IMG/VR virus record: IMGVR_UViG_3300022864_000015
Span: 1-22,861 of that record
DNA: 22,861 bases
DNA from: a virus
Direction: 5' to 3' (one strand)
The notes under the pieces are model-generated. The model was not told the origin of the DNA. It did not search any database and was given only the letters and a program-made list of their open reading frames with translations. The translations under genes and the position numbers were made by a program. Positions 5,527-15,172 of the stretch are shown piece by piece (within the stretch, counting starts at the first letter, position 1; every line of letters begins with the position of its first letter).

Positions 5527-8500
5527 TTATTTATTCCATCTACCTCGATTCTTTCTTAATACTGATCTGTTTCTCCTAGAGAATATTCTTCCTGGTCTTT
5601 CTCTACCATTTATTTCATTGACAGATTGTTTGTAAGTAATCTTATGTTTGTTCCTGTAGAAAGGATCTCTTAGCTGTTTGATAGAAGAACCTTTGATTAT
5701 CTTGCGTATCTTATCACTATAATATCGCTCTTGTTTAACCATCCTTCTCTGTTGTGCAAGCTTGTGAGGGTCTTCTGCTGATGATCCTGTGCCTATATTT
5801 AGACCTGCTGCACCTCCTAAGAAGCTTGTTGAGTATTTTGTCTTACCTTTTGCTCTAAAGAAAGTAGGTGCTGTTGATCCAACTATATGTTTTGCTCTGT
5901 CTGATAGCTGTTCTCCTATGGTAATTTCTCCACTATCGTTGGTAATAGGTAATCCCATAAAGTTTCTATTCTCTATCTGCTCTACAACTGTCTTAACACC
6001 CCAGCTTAACTTACCTTTAGCAAAAGACAACGGTCCTCTTTCTGCTAAAGCAACAAACTGAGAAAGTTCTCGCCAGATAAGAGGGTCTGCATATGTTCTT
6101 TCACCTGAAGGAGTCTTGAATGGCCCAACGTTGGGTAATCTGATCCTTGCAAACTTTCCGGGCTCATTCTGGAACATCCATCTCTTTTTAGCAAAGATTC
6201 CTTCTTCTTTGTCTTTATCATCATCATCCATGAAGCTGAGTCCGAACTGTAGTAAGGAAAAGAGTACAAGTTTGATAGTTATAATCCTAGCTAAATGAGC
6301 TTGATAGTATTTAGAAAGGTAATCCATCTCTTGGCTTGACTTATCTCCATGAAGGAGACTGTTAAGAACACTACTATTACCTACTCTATACTTATGTTTG
6401 AATCCTAGAGCCTTGTTTACAGGGTACATAGCTCCTGTAACCTGCTGTAAGAATGACATAGTAAAGTTTCTAGCAAACAATCCTACCTGTAGGAACTTAG
6501 CTTCAGCTCCATATCTATGCTTATCTATCATACCTGAAGTGCTGGATGTGAAAGCTACTGCTAACCTAGCTGCTTCTTCTAATCTAGCATTCTTGTCCGT
6601 TATTTGAGGATTAAACTTAGGGTCTGCGATGAACCTATCTATCATAGAATTAGAGAATGTATACATAATCCTAGCAACATAGTGATTAAAGACATAATTA
6701 TCGATACCTGCTTTACCGCCCATTGTATCTTTTAGCTGTGCCATTGGATCTCGAAGTGTTGGGTGCTTGTCTGAAAGCTTCTTATCAAACAAAGTTTCCA
6801 TAACATGATCAGCTAGGAAGGCTTCTTGTCCATGTCTTTGGAGTAAGCTAACTCGTTTAGGATCATACCCATAGTTATTCATATGTGCAAAAGCATCTGT
6901 CTTGTTAGCCATATGTTCTTTAACGCCTTGAACACCGAGACCACCACCCCAAATAAGAGGCTTTATTCCAACGTTCCATAGTGTCTTAGGGTCCATCCAC
7001 AACATCGGAGATGAGGCTATCTGGATAGCAAAATTGTAAGGACTTAACATTATCTGTCTCTTTACGAATCCATTGACAGCTAACAAGCTCTTGGTAAATT
7101 CTGTGCTCTTTGGCTTGCTATCATACAACTGGCTTAATAATCCATACACATCTCTATGAACCCAAGGCATGTTGGTTGCACTACCTCTGTGATCAACTAA
7201 CCCAGGTGCATTCTTCATCTGAATATATCCAAGCTTAGTCAGCATATTAGCTGGCCTTAGTCCTTGTTCATTCTTGACTATTGCTGGATCTGTCTGGTAA
7301 GCAATATATCCTATGTCAACGGTGTTACCTTTGCTGTCTTGTACCGTTGGCAAGCCACTCTTATTTACTGGTCTAATCTCTTTGAGCTTAATAATCATGT
7401 CATTCTGAGCTACTTTTTCCATAGATTCTTGAACATAGTTGCCTAAAGCTGCACCATAGTTAGTAATAACATCTAATCCGGTACCTTTTTCTGCATGAGC
7501 TGTTGCTACGGCTGCTTCTGCAGCTGTCCTGAAATCTTTTCTTTGAACGTTGGGTGCTTTTAGATTTCCAGGTGAAGCCTTGGTGGAGTCTTTGTGTAAC
7601 CAGAATCCAGGAGTAAAGCCATTCTCAGCGTTGGCTTGATTAGGCGTACGATCTAAGAGTCCTGAATCTTTTAGTGATCCGAACATAACATCTTCTATCT
7701 CATTCTTGCAGATAATAATAGTATCTTGTAAAGCTTTAGGTAGAGATGAGTAATATAATAAGGCTGGCTTACTCTTCTTTAGGTCTTCTATCTCCTGTGT
7801 GGTCATAGGAGTTCCTTGATCCTCCATAAGATTTGTGTAGATAAGCACATTAGCTTCCATTTCGGCTGTATTACGCTTGCCTTTATATTTAGGTAAATTA
7901 GTAATACCATCTTGCCAAGGACCAGGCATGCCAACATCAGCTATTCTTATATTATAGGTACCCTTTACAGTCATGATTTCTTGATTAGCAAACCACATAT
8001 GATCTAATAATGACCGTTGGATAGATTGTTTCTCTTCTTTTGTCTTGCCAGGATATTCTTTCTCTACATAGTTATATACAGTAAGATGAACAATATTACT
8101 AATAGCACCTGCATTGAATCTAGCTAATGTTCCAGCATGCTTTTCATTGATATAATCGGCTACTATCTTATTAACATCACCTTCAGAAATATTAGTCTTA
8201 ACTTTAGCAAAGCTATTTGGTCTTAATGGATCGCCTAAGACACCAAGTTGTTCTCTTATCTCTTGATCAGTAAGAAGGGGATCTATCTTCTTTCTAAGAG
8301 CCATTAAGGCTTTTAAGGCAAAAGAGTACTCTATCATATCTTCTTTCAATATAGTAGGCTCTAAGGTTGTTTTAAGGGCATTCTTTTGCTCACCTGTCAA
8401 CATATACCCTAATTTCTTAACAGCACCTCTCCAGCTAGCATTCTGTATGTTCTGATCGTTCAAGAAAGCAACATCAGTAAACTCAGCAGGGATGTCAAAG

Positions 8501-11500
8501 AACAAGGAATTTTCTACTTCAATCTCCTTGAGGTTATACATCACTCCTTCTATCAATATGTCAAAGTTCCCAGTTACAGTAGTCTTAGATCCTTCTTTCT
8601 TTATTCCATAAGTTCCTGGAGCAAGGTATGTATCCTGATGAGTCCTACTGTTTAGCAAAGAAACACCTTTCTCTGTGATAACCATATGTCTTTTCTTAAG
8701 CTTTTCAAGTTCAGAGTCTTGCCTCTTAGCTATTGCTTTTTGTAACATAGTAAGCTGGTCTATCATATAAGCTACTCTTGTTTTCAAGAACTGTTCTTGC
8801 TCTTGTTGAGTAAGCTTGTATCCTCCAATAAGCATTGTCTCATGTTGTGCATTAAAGTGAGGATTAGGAATAAGAGCTTGTTTCAGATCACTCCATACTT
8901 CTCTAACAGTTTTAGCTGGATCTCCCTCAATTATTCCTTGTGCAGTCCATTGTTTTTTATACTTAGACCAACGTTTGCTTACATTAGCTACTCCTGCCTT
9001 GTTCTTTTTTACATTCTTGAACAACTCAATCATGTAGTGATTCTTAGCACCCCACTTAATCGTGTCAATATTATCAATAGATTCAATAAACTTAGTAAAA
9101 GTAATATAATTCTTTTCAAGCCTAGAGACTATACCAATAAGCTTATCTCCTTGAATGTCAACTTTCTTGGGGTTAGCATAATATAGGTCTTTCAAGCTAT
9201 TAGCTAATAATTTATTATTCTCTTTACTCTTTCCTACATACATTTCATTAATAGCATAGTATATGTAAGCTTTTGTATTTCTTAAGAATTCATTAAACTC
9301 TTTCAAGAACATATGCTCAAAGCCTTTAGCATCTCCTGTTACGCCTCTTGATCCTACTTCACTTGCAGTAAGAGACTCTTTAGCTATAGAACCTTCTGGT
9401 GTTTCATTTATCTCTTTAGCTGTTTCTTCTCCAGAAACCTTCTCGCTCATAGACTTAAAGTATTCTTCTACTTGTAAGTCTTCAATTATTCTTCTCTTTC
9501 TTATGTCAGCATTCCTTACCTTAATAACTTCTTCTTTTCTATTTAGAGTTGCTATGTCTTTTTCAGGTGCTCCATCAGCTTTCTCAGAAGTTCGTAATTC
9601 ACGCCTATTCTCAAGGAAAGCATCAATTATCTGTTGTTCTTCGTTTGTTATATAAGGTTCCATAGCTCTAACTTGTGCTTGTGCTTTCTTATTACCCAGT
9701 CTTGCCATCTCAAACACATCTAGCCTATCTATCTTTTCACCGCTTATTAGAGCCTTCATCTTATTCTTTGCTACATCAAAAGGAGCTTCAAACATCTGAA
9801 CAGGTCTGTCAGGAACGAAAGCCTCTGCTTTAATTCCTTTAGGGTTCTTATACTCGTTAGGTACATCTTTAGCAGGAACTTGCTTACTTCCTGTTCTAGT
9901 CTTTAAATGCCATATCTCAATATTCTTTTTCCTTCTTTTAAGAGTTCCTTGATCTCCTTCTTTTAAAAGAGCCTTGCCTGTGTTATAAGTTTCATCTACA
10001 GTTACAGTTGTTTTCCAATACTTCTTACCCTTCTTTCTCCCTGGTTCTTCGTAGAGAGTTCTTCTAGAGAACTGCGTGTTGTCTTCTGATGTAGACTCCT
10101 TAACCTCAGCTATCCTCTTTCTAAGCTCTACTTTCACTCGTTCATCGGAAGATGCATTGAGTTCCATTTGCAAGGAAGCTAGATAGTTAGACCTTTTAGA
10201 AAACTGTATTGGAGCTCTCGCATATATACCAGCTCTACGTTGTGCAGTTCTGAATGGATTAAATCTTGCCATCTTAGAAGTAGTCCATCCATCCATAGTT
10301 GAAAGTTTCTTCTTAAGATCGATATCATTTGCTATTGCTATTTGTTTCTTAGCTTTCTGCAAGGCACTTAGATAGAATATATTAGTGATCTCATTAATAT
10401 CATTCATAGTCATCTTCTGAGCATTCTGAGTATTATAAGAATCCAACCAAGCCATAAGACTAAAGCTTTTAAATGATGTGTTCTTTCCTGTTTCTATAGC
10501 TTCTTTATTACTCATGTCTTTATACAACATCTTGTATGATACGGCTTCACATACAGTTTCCTCTAACTGTGCCATTAGAGCAGACGTTGGTCTGTTTTTC
10601 TTAGTATCCCAAGAGACTAAAGAAGTTAATAATTTATTATCAATTCCACTCTCCTGAATCAGTTCATATCTATTTGCTCGAACTTGCTTTGCAGTCAAGG
10701 CTGTTGTAGCTTTATCAAGGTTCTTAAGATTTTCTCTCTGGTCTGTTCTTAACAAGTAATGAACAGTCTCATGCATCATCTTATGCATAACACCATCAGC
10801 TAAATTGTTTATCTTGTATATTTCAGGGTTAGCTTTAACTTCTTTTTCAAACCAAGCTTGTAGTTCATCAGCAAATACAGTCATCTGATCAGCATGATCC
10901 TTAGTCCATTGAGCTATATTATGTATTCCATCAGTACTCTTATCGAATACTGTATCTAAATACTGTGAATACTGTAGAAAAGCTGGGGCATCTCCACTTG
11001 CTATTAAGCTCTTAACATGATTTAAAGCGTTGATGATTTCAGGACTATAGCCTAAATGTCTAAGTTCAGCAGTTAGTTCTCTAGTGGATAGAGTAATTCT
11101 AGGTGAGCTACCAGCAGAATATGATCCTGAGTTAAGTACGCTTATGAATTCTTCTGCTGCTTTCGTTGGGTCAACTCCTTCTCCAACAAACTTTATCTTT
11201 CCTAAATCAACATAAGAAGAATCCTTCTTGTCTTTAATGGTTGATCTCGCTCCTAAGTCCCTAGCTAGTATTTCTAAAGTAGTGATCGGAGACTTCCTAG
11301 AGATAGCACCGCCTTCTGTGATATGCTCAAACATGTTAGGTCCATAAAAGACCTCTTGATTCTGAGAAGCTTGTTCATCTACAGTTGCATCAGAAGACAC
11401 ACCACCAAGAGGAACAATAACATTCTCTTGAAGAATCTTTATTATTGCATCGTTATCTATGCCAGTCTTGTTGTTTAAGGCTTCAGCACTTAAGTTCAAT

Positions 11501-12783
11501 AGCTTTTCTTTATGATATATAGGCAGGTCACCTAACCCAAGAGTTCTTCCCTCTCCAGCATGAAGCTTAACTCCTTTAGGATCAGATAATTCTTGCATAG
11601 AAGAAACTAGGTTAGAATTAACAGTAGTCTGTTGTTCGCTTGTAAGCTGACTGTATGTATTATCAGGAGCAGCTCTGTCAATAGACTTTACATCTACCTG
11701 TGCGTCTTTGTTAGGAGCTAAGTATGCTTCTTTCCTTGTGTCAGCAGTCTCTCTAGCTACAGTCTTAGTATCGAGCTTGCCAATCTTCTCGTTCAAAACT
11801 TTAGTAGTCTTAGCTACAATGTCTGATTGAGACTTTAACAAGGCCCCAGATACAACACCATCTACAGTCTTAGATATAGTTTCAAAGGAATATACCTTAC
11901 CATTGTCATCTCTTACGCCATCCTTCTTAAGGGTTCGCCATACATCTCCAGATATTTGCTCTAGTGTATGTTGATTCTTACTAACTATAGCACTACCACC
12001 GCCCATTACACCACCTGCTAAGAATCCACCTACAAAACCTTCTAAAACACCATCAGTAATATCTTGATATAAGTTATCTGTACCTTTCCATCCATAGACT
12101 TTTAGAACATTACCAAATACTCCCTGTGCAACTTCTTCAGAACCTTCAGTCAACCCAACGGAGAATAGCTTTCTTGCAATGTTTGTTCCAGGCTTCATAA
12201 ACTCCATCAAAGGAGCAACTTCTAAAGCTGACTCAGCAATCCAATCTAACATAGCTAGCTTACTAGCTTCTTGAACACTCAAACCATTATCTCTAGCCTC
12301 ACGATAGAAAGAAGAACCTGTAACGGCACCCAACGGCTGTGTCCCTAAGAAACCCCATCCGAACTGAGCAATCTTACTTAACTTCCTACCATTAGCCAAC
12401 GAAGCACCCAACTTCATAGCTCCGCCTCCACCCAACAGTCCTAACCCAACGCTAGGTAATGCCTCACCCAACAGTCCTGCTGATCGAGCAAAAGGATTCT
12501 TACCAAGAGTTAATCCAGGTACAGGAGCTTCCCAACCAGTAGATGCTTGTTCTTTCCAGTAATCAGAATGTTCTCTACCCCACTGAGCTAACTCAGGATC
12601 ATTGTTGGCTTCTCCCATCCAATTAGCCATATCTCCAACACTACCTATAAGACCTTCTGTACCTCTCCCTAGTCCAGCTGCTGCTTCTCTAAAGATATTA
12701 GGTCTATAGAACTTGCTGTTAATATCATTCTTACTTCTTGGTGCTTCTCTTAGACCAGTTGAATCTGTCTTTGGTATAAACAT
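5527..12783 (-). CDS. giant ejection / internal virion protein with HExxH motif
   Basis: This 2418-residue protein is the last of the virion genes, the place held by the largest ejection protein in podoviruses (T7 gp16 position). It is probably packaged in the capsid and delivered through the tail with the DNA. Gly/Ala-rich hydrophobic segments near residues 105 to 130 and 240 to 270 may insert in membranes. HETVH (H671, E672, H675), followed by EETVCEAVS at 741 to 749, looks like a zinc metallopeptidase site. An SH3/KOW-like stretch lies near 925 to 975. A hydrophobic helix at about 2165 to 2184 ends in MDDDDKD, and the last 65 residues are strongly basic. The layout resembles the large polyvalent proteins of phages. 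I see no polymerase motifs as in N4 vRNAP. ATG 12783 is the first start after an in-frame TAA and has only a weak ribosome site. Confidence 0.82.
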   Translation of the reverse strand: MFIPKTDSTGLREAPRSKNDINSKFYRPNIFREAAAGLGRGTEGLIGSVGDMANWMGEANNDPELAQWGREHSDYWKEQASTGWEAPVPGLTLGKNPFARSAGLLGEALPSVGLGLLGGGGAMKLGASLANGRKLSKIAQFGWGFLGTQPLGAVTGSSFYREARDNGLSVQEASKLAMLDWIAESALEVAPLMEFMKPGTNIARKLFSVGLTEGSEEVAQGVFGNVLKVYGWKGTDNLYQDITDGVLEGFVGGFLAGGVMGGGSAIVSKNQHTLEQISGDVWRTLKKDGVRDDNGKVYSFETISKTVDGVVSGALLKSQSDIVAKTTKVLNEKIGKLDTKTVARETADTRKEAYLAPNKDAQVDVKSIDRAAPDNTYSQLTSEQQTTVNSNLVSSMQELSDPKGVKLHAGEGRTLGLGDLPIYHKEKLLNLSAEALNNKTGIDNDAIIKILQENVIVPLGGVSSDATVDEQASQNQEVFYGPNMFEHITEGGAISRKSPITTLEILARDLGARSTIKDKKDSSYVDLGKIKFVGEGVDPTKAAEEFISVLNSGSYSAGSSPRITLSTRELTAELRHLGYSPEIINALNHVKSLIASGDAPAFLQYSQYLDTVFDKSTDGIHNIAQWTKDHADQMTVFADELQAWFEKEVKANPEIYKINNLADGVMHKMMHETVHYLLRTDQRENLKNLDKATTALTAKQVRANRYELIQESGIDNKLLTSLVSWDTKKNRPTSALMAQLEETVCEAVSYKMLYKDMSNKEAIETGKNTSFKSFSLMAWLDSYNTQNAQKMTMNDINEITNIFYLSALQKAKKQIAIANDIDLKKKLSTMDGWTTSKMARFNPFRTAQRRAGIYARAPIQFSKRSNYLASLQMELNASSDERVKVELRKRIAEVKESTSEDNTQFSRRTLYEEPGRKKGKKYWKTTVTVDETYNTGKALLKEGDQGTLKRRKKNIEIWHLKTRTGSKQVPAKDVPNEYKNPKGIKAEAFVPDRPVQMFEAPFDVAKNKMKALISGEKIDRLDVFEMARLGNKKAQAQVRAMEPYITNEEQQIIDAFLENRRELRTSEKADGAPEKDIATLNRKEEVIKVRNADIRKRRIIEDLQVEEYFKSMSEKVSGEETAKEINETPEGSIAKESLTASEVGSRGVTGDAKGFEHMFLKEFNEFLRNTKAYIYYAINEMYVGKSKENNKLLANSLKDLYYANPKKVDIQGDKLIGIVSRLEKNYITFTKFIESIDNIDTIKWGAKNHYMIELFKNVKKNKAGVANVSKRWSKYKKQWTAQGIIEGDPAKTVREVWSDLKQALIPNPHFNAQHETMLIGGYKLTQQEQEQFLKTRVAYMIDQLTMLQKAIAKRQDSELEKLKKRHMVITEKGVSLLNSRTHQDTYLAPGTYGIKKEGSKTTVTGNFDILIEGVMYNLKEIEVENSLFFDIPAEFTDVAFLNDQNIQNASWRGAVKKLGYMLTGEQKNALKTTLEPTILKEDMIEYSFALKALMALRKKIDPLLTDQEIREQLGVLGDPLRPNSFAKVKTNISEGDVNKIVADYINEKHAGTLARFNAGAISNIVHLTVYNYVEKEYPGKTKEEKQSIQRSLLDHMWFANQEIMTVKGTYNIRIADVGMPGPWQDGITNLPKYKGKRNTAEMEANVLIYTNLMEDQGTPMTTQEIEDLKKSKPALLYYSSLPKALQDTIIICKNEIEDVMFGSLKDSGLLDRTPNQANAENGFTPGFWLHKDSTKASPGNLKAPNVQRKDFRTAAEAAVATAHAEKGTGLDVITNYGAALGNYVQESMEKVAQNDMIIKLKEIRPVNKSGLPTVQDSKGNTVDIGYIAYQTDPAIVKNEQGLRPANMLTKLGYIQMKNAPGLVDHRGSATNMPWVHRDVYGLLSQLYDSKPKSTEFTKSLLAVNGFVKRQIMLSPYNFAIQIASSPMLWMDPKTLWNVGIKPLIWGGGLGVQGVKEHMANKTDAFAHMNNYGYDPKRVSLLQRHGQEAFLADHVMETLFDKKLSDKHPTLRDPMAQLKDTMGGKAGIDNYVFNHYVARIMYTFSNSMIDRFIADPKFNPQITDKNARLEEAARLAVAFTSSTSGMIDKHRYGAEAKFLQVGLFARNFTMSFLQQVTGAMYPVNKALGFKHKYRVGNSSVLNSLLHGDKSSQEMDYLSKYYQAHLARIITIKLVLFSLLQFGLSFMDDDDKDKEEGIFAKKRWMFQNEPGKFARIRLPNVGPFKTPSGERTYADPLIWRELSQFVALAERGPLSFAKGKLSWGVKTVVEQIENRNFMGLPITNDSGEITIGEQLSDRAKHIVGSTAPTFFRAKGKTKYSTSFLGGAAGLNIGTGSSAEDPHKLAQQRRMVKQERYYSDKIRKIIKGSSIKQLRDPFYRNKHKITYKQSVNEINGRERPGRIFSRRNRSVLRKNRGRWNK

Positions 12784-12895
12784 TTTTTCTCTTTCTTAAG
12801 GCATATTTAGGGAAAGGTTTAAGCATTTCTATTGTTTCTTCTTCGCTCATAGGAGCTTTATCAATCAAGTCTAGTATCTCTTTTGAAAGTGCCAT
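12731..12895 (-). CDS. 54-residue ORF overlapping the start of the giant gene
   Basis: The frame runs from ATG 12895 to TAA 12731 and begins MALSKEILDLIDKAPMSEEE, then becomes very basic (ALRKRK, then KDRFNWSKRSTKK). Its ribosome site, AGGAGGATAC, is among the best in the window, whereas the giant gene that starts inside it at 12783 has only AAGAAAGAG. It fills the otherwise empty space between the 341-residue protein gene and the giant gene. Translation of this frame would carry ribosomes across the giant start, so it may set expression of the ejection protein by coupling. No family is recognised, and a role as a leader peptide is inference. Confidence 0.6.
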   Translation of the reverse strand: MALSKEILDLIDKAPMSEEETIEMLKPFPKYALRKRKNVYTKDRFNWSKRSTKK

Positions 12896-12903
12896 GTATC
12901 CTC

Positions 12904-13929
12904 CTAATACTGAGATTGTTTATCATCATCAAAGAAATTCTTAAATAGACTCTGAGCATCTTGGCTAAGATTTGAGCCATAATCTTTCAATTGTTTCTGT
13001 CCTTGTCTACCCCAGGCATCAACAGACTTAGTTGGTGCTTCTTTAATCCAGTCAGGAGCTATTCCATGTCCTATGTTCTGTGTAGTAGCAGCCATCCAAG
13101 GATTTATACCTAAAGCATGTCTAGACAATGTATCTATTACACTCTCTGGAACACTCTTAATTAACTTTCCGAATCCTTCAGCATTAGATATATTCTCAGT
13201 TTTATTACTAGGCATCTTTTCAGGAAGCGTATAAGATCCACCAATAACCTTTGCTTCATCAAAGTCATTAGCTTGCTTCATCTCACGATCTATAGTCTCT
13301 TTATCTCCAAGATATGCACCTTTCTTTGTTTCAACAAAAGATACATCTTTATTATAAACACCAGAGTCTTTATTGGTTACTAATGCACCATAAGTAGATG
13401 CTGGTAATCCTTTGACATCATTACTATCTAGTTGAGCTATTGGAATCTTACCTATAACATAATTAGAATATGTCTTATCATATTCTACTTTAGCCTTTTC
13501 AGGATCTTCTATGAAAGCTGAAGCCTTCTCAGCTTCTGATCTAGCATCATCTCTTAGAGTATTCAACTGATCAAAAGTAAGTCCTGTTCTTCCAGATGTC
13601 TGATTCATGTAATAAGTCGTACCATCCATTTCTATAGGAATAGAACCTTTCTTCTTTTCAGTTGAAAGCTCAGTACCCTTCTTCTGCATCATAGCAAGAC
13701 TCATATTGTAAGAGTTTTTGTCTTTAGCAAGTTCTTTCTCTGCATTTAACTTCATTTGCATTTCATCTCTTGCTAGCTGTGTTTCTTGCATCATTTTCAT
13801 TTGTTGCATCTTCTGCCCTGCAAACCCTTGTGCAAAGCCACTAATAAGGTCAGCCCAAGCATTGTTCTGCTGTGGTGCTTGCTGCCTTGGTCCTTGTGTG
13901 CTATATCCTCCACTGTGCGGTACTGCCAT
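12904..13929 (-). CDS. putative ejection / internal virion protein (middle of trio)
   Basis: This is a 341-residue protein with a Gln/Pro-rich start (STQGPRQQAPQQNNAW) and a short Gly/Ala segment with aromatics (WADLISGFAQGFAG). From about residues 40 to 95 it is a Met/Gln/Lys-rich probable coiled coil, and the soluble remainder contains an Asn/Pro/Trp-rich patch near 275 to 300. I recognise no enzyme motif. The gene order, Ala/Gly-rich protein, then this one, then a giant protein, matches the gp14-gp15-gp16 ejection trio of T7-like viruses and the equivalent of SU10-like phages, which is the main basis for the call. The start at 13929 has AAGGAG eight bases upstream. Confidence 0.6.
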   Translation of the reverse strand: MAVPHSGGYSTQGPRQQAPQQNNAWADLISGFAQGFAGQKMQQMKMMQETQLARDEMQMKLNAEKELAKDKNSYNMSLAMMQKKGTELSTEKKKGSIPIEMDGTTYYMNQTSGRTGLTFDQLNTLRDDARSEAEKASAFIEDPEKAKVEYDKTYSNYVIGKIPIAQLDSNDVKGLPASTYGALVTNKDSGVYNKDVSFVETKKGAYLGDKETIDREMKQANDFDEAKVIGGSYTLPEKMPSNKTENISNAEGFGKLIKSVPESVIDTLSRHALGINPWMAATTQNIGHGIAPDWIKEAPTKSVDAWGRQGQKQLKDYGSNLSQDAQSLFKNFFDDDKQSQY

Positions 13930-13941
13930 AATATTACTCCT

Positions 13942-14667
13942 TTATTTATATTGACTCGTGAAGCTGGATCCATAACCTGCATTCGAAGCAGCCTGACTTG
14001 CTGAATTGTAAGCAGGTAATGTATTCCCACCGTTTGGTTGACCTGACCAATAATTAGCTTGTGTCTGACCAGTATTAATACCCCATTGACTAGCCATCTG
14101 TCCAGCAGCACTACCAAGACCTGAGAAGTCTGGACCTGCACCTGATTGACCACCAGATCCTCCATAATTAGTAGTATACTCTGGAGTTCTAGGCATAGCT
14201 GCCATTCCTGATGCACCTCTCCACATATCTTGTCTACGGTTCTCACCTCTCATCTTTGCAATATCAGCAGCAAAGCCTGTCTTCTGGCTGGCCATCTCAT
14301 TACCTACCCTACCGATGTTAGCCATCATAGCCTTGTTTCCAACTCCACCCATTGCTCCAGCTTGCATAGCTAATCCAGCAGCACTATTGCCTCTATTGCC
14401 AGCAGTACCCATGTACTCTCTATTAAGCTTTCTTTCTTGCTCTACTTGCATACCTTGATAATACTCTTGCATCCATGGAGGTTCTTCACCCTCCATAGCA
14501 CCACTATACATTTCTCGTTGTTGATCTCGAATACCTTGATAGTCATCATACTCATCAATGTAAGAGACTTCCAATCCAGGCATACCTTCTTGTTGACTTG
14601 CATTGTACATACTTGCACCTGCTCCAACCACTGCTGCCCCTCCGATTGCCCAAGCTACCATTGTCAT
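13942..14667 (-). CDS. putative ejection / internal virion protein (first of trio)
   Basis: This 241-residue protein begins MTMVAWAIGGAAVVGAGASM, one short hydrophobic Gly/Ala stretch. The body is rich in Gly, Ala, Met, Gln and Ser (GLAMQAGAMGGVGNKAMMAN), a composition typical of the small ejection protein (gp14-like) that forms an outer-membrane channel. The longest open frame begins 42 bases earlier at 14709. I prefer 14667 because AGGAGG lies six bases before it and because it makes an ATGA overlap (14664-14667) with the cupin-like gene. The Ser/Gly/Asn-rich C-terminal 90 residues look disordered. The ejection role is inferred from composition and position. Confidence 0.68.
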   Translation of the reverse strand: MTMVAWAIGGAAVVGAGASMYNASQQEGMPGLEVSYIDEYDDYQGIRDQQREMYSGAMEGEEPPWMQEYYQGMQVEQERKLNREYMGTAGNRGNSAAGLAMQAGAMGGVGNKAMMANIGRVGNEMASQKTGFAADIAKMRGENRRQDMWRGASGMAAMPRTPEYTTNYGGSGGQSGAGPDFSGLGSAAGQMASQWGINTGQTQANYWSGQPNGGNTLPAYNSASQAASNAGYGSSFTSQYK

Positions 14668-15164
14668 TTTGAACCTCCTATTTTTAAAGTGTTCTCTTCT
14701 ATAAGACACACAGCTGGATCGTCATATGTCTTTGCTATAATATAGTCTTCTATCTTTTCTAAATCTGTCTCATCTGTGACATGCGTTGTAATCCAGACAG
14801 TATCTTCATGCACGTATATAATCCTTTTAGTTCCTGGCTCAGTTATGCCAGCGTAAGGTGCCTTTATTCTCTTAGCCCCTGCTTCCGTTAGAACAGAACA
14901 CTCTCCACTCATAACAAAGTAAGGATGTCTGAACTTGTGTATCTTGCTTGTTAAAAGAGTTCCTTTAGGCATAAATATCTCTCTGACATACGCACCATCT
15001 ACAAACTTATGCTTCAACGGTAAGAATGTCTCATCATTTTCATGTCCTTCTAAAGCTCCAGGCACTTTCTTAAGTTGTTCCTCGAAGGCCATTATCTTCT
15101 TACGGAAGTCTTTTATCCCAGTAACAAAGAAGCCATTTATCTCTCTTTCAATCAATTCTTGCAT
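14664..15164 (-). CDS. cupin-like phage protein
   Basis: This is a 166-residue protein whose second half has the cupin pattern. Motif 1 has H76 and H80 in KIHKFRHPYFVMSGE, followed by Gly-containing turns. Motif 2 has H119 and H128 in YVHEDTVWITTHVT. The first 40 residues are helical. Cupins of this kind are seen in phage tail-gene clusters without a proven role; a metal-dependent activity or a structural small beta-barrel are both possible. The start at 15164 has AAGGAGAAAC before ATG, and the stop overlaps the start of the next gene. No conventional enzyme assignment can be made. Confidence 0.65.
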   Translation of the reverse strand: MQELIEREINGFFVTGIKDFRKKIMAFEEQLKKVPGALEGHENDETFLPLKHKFVDGAYVREIFMPKGTLLTSKIHKFRHPYFVMSGECSVLTEAGAKRIKAPYAGITEPGTKRIIYVHEDTVWITTHVTDETDLEKIEDYIIAKTYDDPAVCLIEENTLKIGGSK

Positions 15165-15172
15165 GTTTCTCC

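Noticed and set aside
8797-9186. 129-codon open frame on the plus strand
   Set aside because: It lies wholly opposite the giant ejection gene, has no good ribosome site, and its composition is that of an antisense shadow. The other plus-strand frames (for example 1488-1841, 3465-3755, 5014-5319) are dismissed for the same reason.
5527-12783. N4-like virion RNA polymerase as identity of the giant protein
   Set aside because: The size is suggestive, but I could not find T7-like polymerase motifs such as the TxxGR or DxxGR helix with its conserved surroundings. The hydrophobic segments and HExxH fit an ejection/polyvalent protein better.
13797-14246. 149-codon minus-strand frame overlapping the two smaller ejection genes
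   Set aside because: It is an alternative frame across the Gln/Gly-rich end of one gene and the start of the next, with no ribosome site. Its Val/Leu/Gln-rich translation is what a frame shift of that sequence would give.
14668-14709. Longer start for the first ejection protein (ATG at 14709)
   Set aside because: There is no suitable ribosome site, the extra residues are basic and unlike the family start, and the 14667 ATG has AGGAGG plus an ATGA overlap.
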